NCBI GenBank assembly: GCA_030673005.1
Contig: DAOVFI010000068.1
Coordinates: forward strand, 1 to 9,464
DNA length: 9,464 nucleotides
Direction of reading: 5' to 3'
From: Planctomycetales bacterium
Lineage (GTDB): Bacteria; Planctomycetota; Phycisphaerae; SM23-33
The position numbers and the translations under genes are program-made. Position 1 is the first letter of the stretch; the number at the start of each line of letters is the position of its first letter. Below the pieces are notes generated by a model. It was not told where the DNA came from. It worked only from the letters and a program-made list of their open reading frames with translations, and searched no databases. Of the stretch, positions 1 to 6,289 are shown one piece after another.

Positions 1-253
1 GGCGCTGCTGGACCGGGAAGATCCCTCGAAAATCCTCCGCCGCGGGGACGAATGGGTCTTCAGTCCGCAGGAGGCGTACGAACGGGTCGGGGACGTCGGC
101 GAGGTGGTCTTTTCCTGCGGATGGACATGCAACGACGACAAGATCCGCCTCTACTACGGCGCCGCCGATACGTCTATCGCCCTGGCCGAAGCGTCGTTGA
201 GCGAACTGCTGGACTACCTCACCGCCCTGCCGCCTTATAAGCCCGAACGTTGA
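1..253 (+). CDS. C-terminal end of a GH130-type glycoside phosphorylase (5' end outside window)
   Basis: The open frame begins at base 2 and gives 83 residues before TGA at 251-253; the gene starts upstream of the window. The visible tail reads ...ILRRGDEWVFSP..., YERVGDVGEVVFSCGW and LYYGAADTSIALAEASL. This is the pattern at the end of glycoside hydrolase family 130 proteins (beta-1,4-mannosyl-glucose or mannooligosaccharide phosphorylases), where the last five-bladed-propeller strands carry YERxGDVxNVVFP and YYGAADxxIxLA. Family members cleave beta-mannosides with inorganic phosphate, usually in the cytoplasm. Substrate specificity cannot be judged because the catalytic Asp and the phosphate-binding residues lie upstream. 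The gene converges on the minus-strand gene at 481-1809. No simple terminator follows; an inverted-repeat block does. Confidence 0.72.
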   Translation, partial: ALLDREDPSKILRRGDEWVFSPQEAYERVGDVGEVVFSCGWTCNDDKIRLYYGAADTSIALAEASLSELLDYLTALPPYKPER

Positions 254-282
254 ATACATGGAAACGCAAACGGCGTTATAGT

Positions 283-485
283 ATTAATACTACATCGCGA
301 AGTAATAACGCGTAAAGCCTCTAAAATCTGGTAACGACACTTGTTACAGCAATGCGTTTAGCGGTCAGCAGTCAGAATACCCGATGTACGTCAGTCGCCC
401 ATATCTGTTGGCTGATTGCTGAACGCTGATCGCTGATCGCTCTTTCTTGTAACGATTTCGTGCTACTTCGCGCTGTAGTATTAAT
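283..485. repeat. Inverted-repeat block in the convergent gap
   Basis: Outer arms at 283-310 (ATTAATACTACA...) and 459-485 are about 27-base imperfect inverted repeats differing at only a few positions. Inside, 361-375 (GCGGTCAGCAGTCAG) pairs with 412-426 at 13 of 15 positions, and 331-335/343-347 (GTAAC/GTTAC) makes a small hairpin. GCTGATC units repeat around 426-440. The left arm lies within a perfect 14-base palindrome (TAGTATTAATACTA, 279-292). The right arm contains the TAA stop (481-483) of the neighbouring minus gene. No gene is apparent in 254-480. It may be a small non-autonomous repeat element that also ends transcription from both sides; that role is inference. Confidence 0.6.
442..482 (+). 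repeat. Dispersed direct repeat, copy 1 (second copy at 5071-5111)
   Basis: These 41 bases beginning CTTTCTTGTAACGATTTC match 5071-5111 at about 39 of 41 positions, in the same orientation. The two copies bracket the BRCT-like gene and polA. Copy 1 overlaps the right arm of the inverted-repeat block; copy 2 lies just upstream of the promoter at 5129. Confidence 0.7.
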
Positions 486-1809
486 CCGTCAGACGTTTCT
501 TCGGCAGGTGTCCGCACAGTGCGAGGAAACGGGTCGTATTCAGTATGGGTATTCGCAGGTTGACTGCGGTGGCCTTTACATTTATATAGTCATTATATTT
601 CTTTAATTGTTCCCTGTAGGAATCCCAGACGACCGCAGGTGCGTCTTCTGCCGGCTTGGGCGGGCGGTGAGGCTCCACACCCATTACCACAAAGTCGGTA
701 TTGACGGAGACGACCTTGTCAACTTTACCTCCGAATCTCTCGATGAGCGCCCTTACGCGGCGGGACGCGAGCGGATCGATCCTTCCGTGTCCGTACAGGT
801 CGAAATCACCCTTGACGACGAAATAATAGGTGCGAGTGGGACTGAAAACGAGGTTGATTATCAGGTCGTTCTCCGTAATCGGATTATCCCTGTTCGACTC
901 GACGACGCGGCACTCGCTGACGGTCGGACTGACCTCGACGACCACAATTTTAGCCTTGGGTTTAACATCCTTGCGAATGCCGGTCTGTTCGGAATAGACG
1001 CTGAAAGGCAAACCGGGCGTAATGCGGTCACGCTCACCAAGATTTATATAACAAACATTAGTGTCGAGTAACACCTTCGCAATCTTGCCATCCGGTCTAT
1101 TCAGGACAATTGTACCCGTCTCGCCGGCCTTGCCTTTCAATATGCGGATCTTCCCGATTAGCTCCTGGATGCGAGCGTCCTTCCGCCGGATAGTATCCTC
1201 ATTCCGGCCGATTTCCATAGCCAGTGCGTTGATACGCTGATTCTTGGCCTTGGTTATTTCCTTTTGTTCATTGACAACCCTCTCGAGCTGTCTATCACGA
1301 GCCTTCAGGTCCGTCTTGAACTGACCCCTGGCCGACTTCAGCTCGTCGCGGGCCTTTTTCTCTTTTTTTGTCAAATCATCCGTTATTCCGGCGATAGTCT
1401 TATCTTTCTTGTCGATTGCGTCCCTCAACTGGTCGCTGGTCGTTTTTTCCTGCTCGACCTGCTTAAGGAGGTCAACAATTTTGACGTTCATGCCTTTTAT
1501 GGCCGAAGACAGATTGGGAAAACCCTTGGCATGTTCCAGATTGAGCCTTTCCTCTGCCTCATTTACAGCGGCCCTGAATGACATGCTCTGTCCGGTCATC
1601 TCCATGACAAGGTCTTTGATAACGGTGTCTTTATTGGCGGTTTCACCCCTGAGTTTCGAAATCCTGCCTTTGCCGTCGGCAACTTCCTTGGTCTTTTCGT
1701 CGTTGCTGAGGTAGAACTTCACCGCCAGCGTAGTCGATACCAGGAACAGGAATGCCAGTATAATCGGAAGATACGGGGGACCACCGTGTCGTCGCACAAC
1801 GCGCGCCAT
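481..1809 (-). CDS. Membrane-anchored coiled-coil protein with BRCT-like C-terminal region, function unknown
   Basis: The 442-residue protein starts with a short basic segment and one hydrophobic helix (about residues 13-33, rich in L, F, I, V), so it is probably anchored in the inner membrane with the rest outside the cytoplasm, or the reverse if the positive residues stay in. About residues 35-225 are charged, Lys/Glu/Asp-rich heptad-like coiled coil. About residues 229-325 form a compact, probably beta-rich domain (...GTIVLNRPDGKIAKV..., YINLGERDRITPGLPFSVY). From Tyr328 to about 375 comes YYFVVKGDFDLYG... followed by RALIERFGGKVDKVVSVNTDFVVMG. This matches the BRCT pattern (strand, helix, GG-K/V, strand, xTDFVVxG), as in NAD-dependent ligase and related proteins. 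The start is well supported: AAGGAG (1817-1822) lies 7 bases before ATG. It is transcribed divergently from polA. I recognise the architecture but know no assigned function. Confidence 0.8.
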   Translation of the reverse strand: MARVVRRHGGPPYLPIILAFLFLVSTTLAVKFYLSNDEKTKEVADGKGRISKLRGETANKDTVIKDLVMEMTGQSMSFRAAVNEAEERLNLEHAKGFPNLSSAIKGMNVKIVDLLKQVEQEKTTSDQLRDAIDKKDKTIAGITDDLTKKEKKARDELKSARGQFKTDLKARDRQLERVVNEQKEITKAKNQRINALAMEIGRNEDTIRRKDARIQELIGKIRILKGKAGETGTIVLNRPDGKIAKVLLDTNVCYINLGERDRITPGLPFSVYSEQTGIRKDVKPKAKIVVVEVSPTVSECRVVESNRDNPITENDLIINLVFSPTRTYYFVVKGDFDLYGHGRIDPLASRRVRALIERFGGKVDKVVSVNTDFVVMGVEPHRPPKPAEDAPAVVWDSYREQLKKYNDYINVKATAVNLRIPILNTTRFLALCGHLPKKRLTD

Positions 1810-1861
1810 TGGACTACTCCTTAGAAAGCGACCGATATATCAACTTTATCCGATAAAGGGT

Positions 1862-1890
1862 ATCATCCCGTCGCAGTCACGAATAGTCAA
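1862..1890 (-). promoter_or_regulatory. Probable sigma-70-type promoter for the BRCT-like gene
   Basis: Reading the minus strand, TTGACT (1885-1890) is followed after exactly 17 bases by GATGAT (1862-1867), which matches 4 of 6 -10 positions. Transcription would start near 1855 and give a leader of about 45 bases to the ATG at 1809. The perfect 15-base palindrome CTTTATC-C-GATAAAG (1844-1858) would sit at the start site and could be an operator; this is inference. Confidence 0.45.
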
Positions 1891-1963
1891 TAATTTTTTT
1901 CCAGGCCTTCCATCAAAAAGGGACAGAGTGCCCGTCGATAAGAACACAGCGGGATGGGAAAGA

Positions 1964-2031
1964 AATTTCCGATTTCCGATTTCCAATTCACCAACATCCA
2001 ATCGAAAATTGAAAATCGGAAATTGAAAATT
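1964..2031. repeat. AT-rich inverted repeat upstream of polA
   Basis: Bases 1964-1988 (AATTTCCGATTTCCGATTTC...) and 2007-2031 form an imperfect inverted repeat, 22 of 25 positions paired, around an 18-base loop. The arms consist of short GATTTCC/GGAAATC-like units. It lies between the divergent BRCT-like gene and polA. No coding potential is convincing here. It may be a dispersed repeat or a transcription-attenuating hairpin. Confidence 0.65.
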
Positions 2032-2056
2032 GTAAAGTGGGGCGATAGCCTCTGTA

Positions 2057-2123
2057 GTGGCACAGGTTTGTAACCTGTGCATCGAACATTGATACAGGCG
2101 GCACAGGTTGAAAAATCTGTACC
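2057..2123. repeat. Pair of GGCACAGGTT palindromes just before polA
   Basis: The first palindrome is GCACAGGTT-TGT-AACCTGTGC at 2060-2080, with perfect 9-base arms. The second, GGCACAGGTT-GAAA-AATCTGTACC (2100-2123), is the same motif with one mismatch and one G:U-type pair. The second ends 13 bases before the GTG chosen as the polA start. The same family occurs inside polA (3199-3253) and, as a relative, at 7647-7704. Confidence 0.75.
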
Positions 2124-2136
2124 GCCGGGCACGATA

Positions 2137-4974
2137 GTGAGTAAGAATTTCTACATCATCGACGGGCACTGGCAGATATTCCGTGCCTACTACGCCCCCT
2201 TCGGCGACTTGAGCAGCCCCGTCGGCGAGCCGACGCGGGCGACCTATGTCTTCACCACAATGCTGATGAAACTCATCGCCGAACAGAAGCCGGACTACCT
2301 GGCCGTGGCGATGGACAGCGGGCGGGAGCATCTTGAACGAACGCGGATATATCCGGACTACAAGGCAAATCGCGCCGAGCCGCCCGAAGACCTGGGCCCG
2401 CAGATTGAGCGGATCGTCGAGATTATCCGGGCGATGGGCGTACCCCTTCTCCGCAAGGACGGCGCTGAGGCCGACGACATCATGGCCACGATCGTTCGCC
2501 GCTTGGCCGGGGCCGACGTCCGCGTAGTGATGGTCAGCCGGGACAAGGACCTCGAACAACTCATCAAGCCCAACGCCGTGTTGCTCGATCCGACTAAAGA
2601 CGAGATTATCGACGCCGTACGCCTGGAGGAGATGAAGGGTTATCGACCTGAACAGGCCGTCGAGATTCAGTCCTTGTGCGGCGATACGTCCGATAACGTT
2701 CCGGGCGTTCCCGGCGTCGGTCCCAAAACGGCCGTCAAACTCATCAGGCGTTTCGGCTCAGCCGAGGCCGTCGTCGCGCACGCCGACGAACTGACGCCGA
2801 AACTCTCTGAAAACGTTCGCAAACACGTCGAGACAATAGCGCTGGCGAGAAAACTCGTAACACTCGTCGATGACGTCGATATGGACCTGGACATTTCGAA
2901 TTTCGCCTTCGGCGGCATCGACGCCGAAACTGTCAGGCCAATTTTCGACGAACTGGGATTCCGCCGGCTACGGGAGCACGTCGGCCGGGAACAGGTAGGC
3001 CGGGACGGAGCGCAGCGGAGTCCCGGCAATTCATCCGAATTGACGGATCAAGGTGATTCATCCGGACCGCCGGGACTCCGCTGCGCTCCGTCCCGGCCTA
3101 CAATTCCGTCCCGGCCTACAAGCCCGACAACGGCTAATGATTTTGATTATCGCTGCATCGATACGCATGAGGCGCTGGAAGAATTGACGAATGAATTGGT
3201 GGCACAGGTCTTAAACCTGTGCCCCGGCAACACAGGCTACAAACCTGTGCCACTGTCCGTCGATACCGAGACGACTTCAGTCCGTCCGACCTGGGCCAAC
3301 CTGGTGGGCATTTCGCTTGCCTGGCGAGAAGGCCAGGCGGTGTATCTGCCGCTGGCCGGACCGTTGGGCGCGAAGGTGCTCGACGTCGAAAAAGTGCGGG
3401 AAGCACTGTCCGGCGTCCTGGCGGATCGAAGAATCGAAAAGGTCGGGCAGAACCTTAAATACGACATGATCGTCCTGAACCGCTCGGGCATGCCGCTGGC
3501 CGGGCCGATGTTCGATACGATGCTGGCCGCCTACGTCCTTAACGCCGGGCGCGGCTCCTTCGGGCTGGATTCGCTGGCGGCTGAATACCTCAACCACAGG
3601 TGCATCCCCTTCAGCGAAGTGGCCGGCAAGGGAAAAAACCAACGAAAAATGAACGAGGTGCCCGTCGAGCAGGTATCTGTCTATGCGGCAGAGGACGCCG
3701 ACGTGGCGCTGCGGCTGAGTGAAAAACTCCGGCCTGAACTCGAGCGGGAAGGACTGAGCGACCTGTTCGAAAAGATCGAGATGGCCCTCATGCCGGTCCT
3801 GGCGACGATGGAAGAAAACGGCATCCGCGTGGACCCCGCCGAATTGAATCGCCAGAAAGTCGAACTGTCCAAACAGGCCGACGTACTGCGTGACCGGATA
3901 ATCGAGGCCGCCGGCTGCCGGTTCAATCCCGACTCGCCCAAACAACTGGCCGAGGTGCTCTTTGATAAACTGCGCCTGCCGATTATAAAGCGCAAGAAAA
4001 CCGGCCCGAGCACCGACGTATCGGTCCTGACCGAACTTGCTGGCCTGCACGAAGTGCCGGCTCTGGTGCTGGATTACCGACATGTTACCAAGTTGCTGAG
4101 TACGTATCTTGTGGGTCTGGGCGAGTGCATCCATCCGCGCAGCGGGCGGGTTCACACCTCTTTCAACCAGACCGGCACAGCCACCGGACGCCTGTCGTCT
4201 TCGGACCCGAACTTGCAGAACATCCCCGTCCGGACGGACCTTGGCCGGCGGATACGGGCGGCGTTCGTAGCCGAGGCCGGCAACGTCCTCATCTCGGCCG
4301 ACTACAGCCAGGTCGAACTCCGCATCCTCGCGCACCTTTGCGGCGACGAGACGATGACCGCCGCGTTCGAGGCCGATAAGGACATCCACCGCATCGTGGC
4401 GGCCGAGGTTTTCGGCGTGTCCCTGGACGCCGTTACGCCCGAGCAGCGTTCGCGGGCCAAGTCGGTCAATTTCGGCATAATCTATGGTCAGACCGCCTTC
4501 GGCCTGGCGGCTGCGCTGCGGATAGGACGGGCGGAGGCGAAGAAGTTCATCGATTCGTACAAGGCCCGTTTTCCACGGATTGACGAGTTCCTGGCCGAGT
4601 GCGTCGCACAGGCCAAGACAAACGGATGGGTCGAAACTCTCGCAGGCCGGCGGCGGCAAATTGAGGGGTTCGACTCGCGAAATCAGCATCGCCGCGCCCT
4701 GGCGGAGCGGCTGGCGATTAATTCGGTCGTGCAGGGATCAGCGGCCGACCTGATAAAGATCGCCATGATAAACATTCACCGCCGACTGGCCGACGAGAAC
4801 CGCCCCGCCAGGATGCTGCTCCAGATTCACGACGAATTATTATTCGAGACCCCCGCCGACGCCGTCGAGGCCGACAGTGCGATAATCATCGAGGAAATGA
4901 CCGGCGCGATGAACCTGAACGTCCCGCTGAAAGTTGACATCGGCATCGGTCCGAACTGGCGCGACGCAAAATAA
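2137..4974 (+). CDS. polA: DNA polymerase I (5' nuclease, 3'-5' proofreading exonuclease, polymerase)
   Basis: This is a repair and Okazaki-fragment-maturation polymerase of about 945 residues; E. coli PolI has 928. The start GTG 2137 yields VSKNFYIIDG, the normal PolI N-terminus. An in-frame GTG at 2077 lies inside a palindrome and would add 20 unrelated residues. No good ribosome binding site is visible. The 5' nuclease covers about residues 1-285: Asp9, EADD, SRDKDLEQL, and GDTSDNVPG with the helix-hairpin-helix at Asp183 onward. The 3'-5' exonuclease motifs are intact: Exo I Asp376/Glu378 (DTET), Exo II Asp443 (NLKYD), Exo III Tyr516/Asp520 (YAAED). Polymerase motifs are A Asp722 (DYSQVELR), B Arg771...Lys775 with NFGIIYG (Phe779), and C His898-Asp899-Glu900. 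All three activities should therefore be present. Two palindromic DNA repeats are translated in frame: residues 287-329 in the linker and 355-372 directly before Exo I. Confidence 0.96.
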   Translation: MSKNFYIIDGHWQIFRAYYAPFGDLSSPVGEPTRATYVFTTMLMKLIAEQKPDYLAVAMDSGREHLERTRIYPDYKANRAEPPEDLGPQIERIVEIIRAMGVPLLRKDGAEADDIMATIVRRLAGADVRVVMVSRDKDLEQLIKPNAVLLDPTKDEIIDAVRLEEMKGYRPEQAVEIQSLCGDTSDNVPGVPGVGPKTAVKLIRRFGSAEAVVAHADELTPKLSENVRKHVETIALARKLVTLVDDVDMDLDISNFAFGGIDAETVRPIFDELGFRRLREHVGREQVGRDGAQRSPGNSSELTDQGDSSGPPGLRCAPSRPTIPSRPTSPTTANDFDYRCIDTHEALEELTNELVAQVLNLCPGNTGYKPVPLSVDTETTSVRPTWANLVGISLAWREGQAVYLPLAGPLGAKVLDVEKVREALSGVLADRRIEKVGQNLKYDMIVLNRSGMPLAGPMFDTMLAAYVLNAGRGSFGLDSLAAEYLNHRCIPFSEVAGKGKNQRKMNEVPVEQVSVYAAEDADVALRLSEKLRPELEREGLSDLFEKIEMALMPVLATMEENGIRVDPAELNRQKVELSKQADVLRDRIIEAAGCRFNPDSPKQLAEVLFDKLRLPIIKRKKTGPSTDVSVLTELAGLHEVPALVLDYRHVTKLLSTYLVGLGECIHPRSGRVHTSFNQTGTATGRLSSSDPNLQNIPVRTDLGRRIRAAFVAEAGNVLISADYSQVELRILAHLCGDETMTAAFEADKDIHRIVAAEVFGVSLDAVTPEQRSRAKSVNFGIIYGQTAFGLAAALRIGRAEAKKFIDSYKARFPRIDEFLAECVAQAKTNGWVETLAGRRRQIEGFDSRNQHRRALAERLAINSVVQGSAADLIKIAMINIHRRLADENRPARMLLQIHDELLFETPADAVEADSAIIIEEMTGAMNLNVPLKVDIGIGPNWRDAK
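2995..3121. repeat. In-frame palindromic repeat insertion in the polA interdomain linker
   Basis: The arms 2995-3027 (GTAGGCCGGGACGGAGCGCA...) and 3069-3101 are a perfect 33-of-33 inverted repeat. Each arm is itself a hairpin (CCGGGAC...GTCCCGG). A further partial direct copy follows: CCGTCCCGGCCTACAA occurs at both 3088-3103 and 3106-3121. The insert is open throughout and encodes residues 287-329, a Ser/Pro/Arg/Gly-rich low-complexity stretch ending in repeated SRPT. It falls between the 5' nuclease and exonuclease domains, where extra length is tolerable. I infer insertion of a mobile palindrome followed by selection for an open frame. Confidence 0.85.
3199..3253. repeat. In-frame double palindrome in polA next to the Exo I motif
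   Basis: The outer arms GTGGCACAGG (3199-3208) and CCTGTGCCAC (3244-3253) are perfect. Within them lie GGCACAGGT-CTTAA-ACCTGTGCC (3201-3223) and CACAGG...CCTGTG (3231-3249). The element encodes residues 355-372 (VAQVLNLCPGNTGYKPVP), and the Exo I Asp376 follows four residues later. It is the same repeat family as the palindromes at 2057-2123, here maintained as coding sequence between a predicted helix and the first strand of the exonuclease fold. Confidence 0.85.
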
Positions 4975-4975
4975 C

Positions 4976-5063
4976 CGTAGGGTGTGCAGGTTCTTTTCCC
5001 TGCATACGCGATTGGTGGATGGGAAATTCCGTGTGCAGGAAACTACAACCTGCACAACCTACG
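4976..5063. repeat. Inverted repeat directly after polA, possible terminator
   Basis: Arms CGTAGGGTGTGCAGGTT (4976-4992) and 5047-5063 pair at 16 of 17 positions. A second, weaker nested pairing joins the CCCTGCATACG region (about 4998-5008) to CGTGTGCAGGAAA (about 5030-5042). The repeat begins 2 bases after the polA stop codon, so it would end or stabilise the polA transcript. There is no U-run, so intrinsic termination is uncertain. Confidence 0.6.
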
Positions 5064-5070
5064 CCTACGC

Positions 5071-5111
5071 CTTTCTTGTAACGATTTCGTGCTAATTCGC
5101 GCTGTATTATT
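5071..5111 (+). repeat. Dispersed direct repeat, copy 2 (first copy at 442-482)
   Basis: This copy matches 442-482 at about 39 of 41 positions; the visible differences are at 5095 and 5107. It lies between the polA 3' inverted repeat and the promoter of the RCC1-like gene, ending 18 bases before the -35 box. It lacks the long inverted partner found beside copy 1. Confidence 0.7.
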
Positions 5112-5128
5112 TTAAAGTGATTTTTTCC

Positions 5129-5156
5129 TTGACAAAGTCTCGAATTGTGGTATACT
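5129..5156 (+). promoter_or_regulatory. Strong sigma-70-type promoter for the RCC1-like gene
   Basis: TTGACA (5129-5134) is a perfect -35 box. TATACT (5151-5156) is a 5-of-6 -10 box after a 16-base spacer. An AT-rich stretch (about 5105-5127) precedes it, as in promoters with an UP-like region. The expected start is near 5163, at the beginning of the TGCTCTAA tandem repeats, leaving a leader of about 150 bases before the ATG at 5315. Confidence 0.72.
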
Positions 5157-5160
5157 CATA

Positions 5161-5197
5161 ATTGCTCTAACCTGCTCTAACCTGCTCTAACCCGCTT
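5161..5197 (+). repeat. 10-bp tandem repeat at the transcription start (three TGCTCTAA units)
   Basis: TGCTCTAA occurs at 5163-5170, 5173-5180 and 5183-5190, in 10-base units (CCTGCTCTAA), and is followed by a decayed fourth unit (CCCGCTT). The period equals one DNA helical turn, so a protein bound at each unit would sit on one face of the helix. The repeats lie at the predicted start site and the first bases of the transcript. A regulatory role, as operator or RNA-binding site, is inference; simple slippage expansion is the alternative. Confidence 0.6.
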
Positions 5198-5223
5198 TGG
5201 AAGTGTTGATGGTTGGCACATAG

Positions 5224-5280
5224 GCGGTTTTACCGCACTTGATTTTGTGGCGGCCCCGGTACCGGGTTGAAGAAATCAAG
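5224..5280 (+). promoter_or_regulatory. Possible structured 5' leader of the RCC1-like mRNA
   Basis: Two stems are visible in the predicted leader. GCGGT-TTT-ACCGC (5224-5236) is a perfect small hairpin. CTTGATTT (5238-5245) pairs exactly with AAATCAAG (5273-5280) and encloses the 12-base palindrome CCCGGTACCGGG (5255-5266). The ribosome binding site follows at 5301. I do not recognise a known riboswitch class. The structure could protect the mRNA or tune translation; this is inference. Confidence 0.35.
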
Positions 5281-5314
5281 AGAGGACAGGACATTTAATT
5301 AAGGAGAGAAAACC

Positions 5315-6289
5315 ATGTTCGAGCGAACTTTCAAATCTTTCAGTATCGGCGCGGCGATCGTTGTGATTGCTGTTGTGCTTTCGGCGGTGAACTTCGCCCG
5401 GGCAGGCGTAATCGTCTCATGGGGCTGGAACTCCAATGGCCAGGTCAGCGACACGCCCACCGGCGACGACTTTATCGATATCGACGCGGGATACGCTCAC
5501 AGTCTGGCCTTGAAATCCGACGGCTCCATCGTCTCATGGGGCAGGGAAAACAGTGGCGTGGTCGGCGACACGCCCACCGGCAGCGACTTCGTCGATATCG
5601 CCGCGGGAGGCAGCCACAGTCTGGCCTTGAAATCCGACGGGTCCATCGTCTCATGGGGCAACGACTGGTATGACCAGGTCAGCAACACGCCCACCGGCGG
5701 CGGCTTTGTCGATATCGCCGGGGGAGGCGGCCACAATCTGGCCCTGAAATCCGATGGGTCCATCGGCTCATGGGGCTACAACAACTGTGGCCAGAGCAAC
5801 ACGCCCGCCGGCAACGACTTCGTCGATATTGCCGGGGGAGGCAACCACAGTCTGGCACTGAAATCCGACGGCTCCATCGTCTCATGGGGCCACAACTACA
5901 ATGGTCAGGTCAGCGACACGCCCACCGGCAGCGACTTTGTCGCTATCGCCGGGGGACGCGACTACAGTCTGGCCTTGAAATCCGACGGCTCCATCGTCTC
6001 ATGGGGTTCCAACTCCGATAGCCAGGTCAGCGACACGCCCGCCGGTGCTGGCTTTGTCGGTATCGCCGGGGGATACGACCACAGTCTGGCCTTGAAATCC
6101 GACGGCTCCATCGTCTCATGGGGCAGGAACTTCCATAGCCAGGTCAGCGACACGCCCACCGGCGACGACTTTTTTGTCGATATCGCAGGGGGATACGGCC
6201 ACAGTCTGGCACTAACCCCCGAACCGGGCTCGCTGTCCCTGCTGCTCATCGGCGCTGCCGCACTGCTGAGAAGGCGGCGCAGCCGGTAG
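5315..6289 (+). CDS. Secreted RCC1-repeat beta-propeller protein with PEP-CTERM sorting tail
   Basis: The 324-residue protein is preceded by AAGGAG (5301-5306) 8 bases before ATG. Residues 1-31 form a signal peptide with a hydrophobic core (IGAAIVVIAVVLSAV) and a likely cleavage after FARA. Seven RCC1-like repeats of 38-40 residues start at Ile33, 72, 111, 150, 188, 227 and 266. Each reads approximately VSWGxNxxGQVSDTPTGxDF, then VDIAGGxxHSLALKSDGSI. Seven units fit a closed seven-bladed propeller like RCC1/alpha-tubulin-suppressor proteins. The tail has PEP at 302-304, a hydrophobic helix and RRRRSR: a canonical PEP-CTERM signal, expected to be cut by an exosortase encoded elsewhere. The protein is likely exported and surface- or matrix-associated. 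Binding partner and role are unknown. Repeat 4 is one residue short, and repeat 7 has one extra Phe. Confidence 0.93.
   Translation: MFERTFKSFSIGAAIVVIAVVLSAVNFARAGVIVSWGWNSNGQVSDTPTGDDFIDIDAGYAHSLALKSDGSIVSWGRENSGVVGDTPTGSDFVDIAAGGSHSLALKSDGSIVSWGNDWYDQVSNTPTGGGFVDIAGGGGHNLALKSDGSIGSWGYNNCGQSNTPAGNDFVDIAGGGNHSLALKSDGSIVSWGHNYNGQVSDTPTGSDFVAIAGGRDYSLALKSDGSIVSWGSNSDSQVSDTPAGAGFVGIAGGYDHSLALKSDGSIVSWGRNFHSQVSDTPTGDDFFVDIAGGYGHSLALTPEPGSLSLLLIGAAALLRRRRSR
5411..6214 (+). repeat. Seven in-gene tandem repeats of about 117 bp
   Basis: ATCGTCTCATGGGG (or a near variant) recurs at 5411, 5528, 5645, 5762, 5876, 5993 and 6110. The spacing is 117 bp except for one 114-bp unit (the fourth). The block around GAAATCCGACGGCTCCATCG is nearly identical at DNA level between units, with differences concentrated in the codons for the variable WG-x-N and AGG-x-x-H positions. 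This suggests recent duplication or gene conversion with diversification of surface residues. It is not a CRISPR: the units are contiguous and coding. Confidence 0.9.

Noticed and set aside
1846..2559. Minus-strand open frame of 237 codons across the polA start
   Set aside because: It is antisense to the PolI 5' nuclease and to intergenic palindromes, with no family resemblance.
3277..4689. Long minus-strand open frame (470 codons) opposite polA
   Set aside because: It lies wholly antisense to conserved exonuclease and polymerase motifs and its translation resembles no family; it is a shadow of a GC-rich gene.
5214..5228. Sigma-54-like TGGCAC upstream of the PEP-CTERM gene
   Set aside because: The -24-like box is present, but the -12 position reads CGGT rather than TTGC, and a near-perfect sigma-70 promoter lies upstream.
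5411..6214. CRISPR-like regular repeats
   Set aside because: The units are contiguous, coding and about 117 bp, with no unique spacers; they encode RCC1 repeats.
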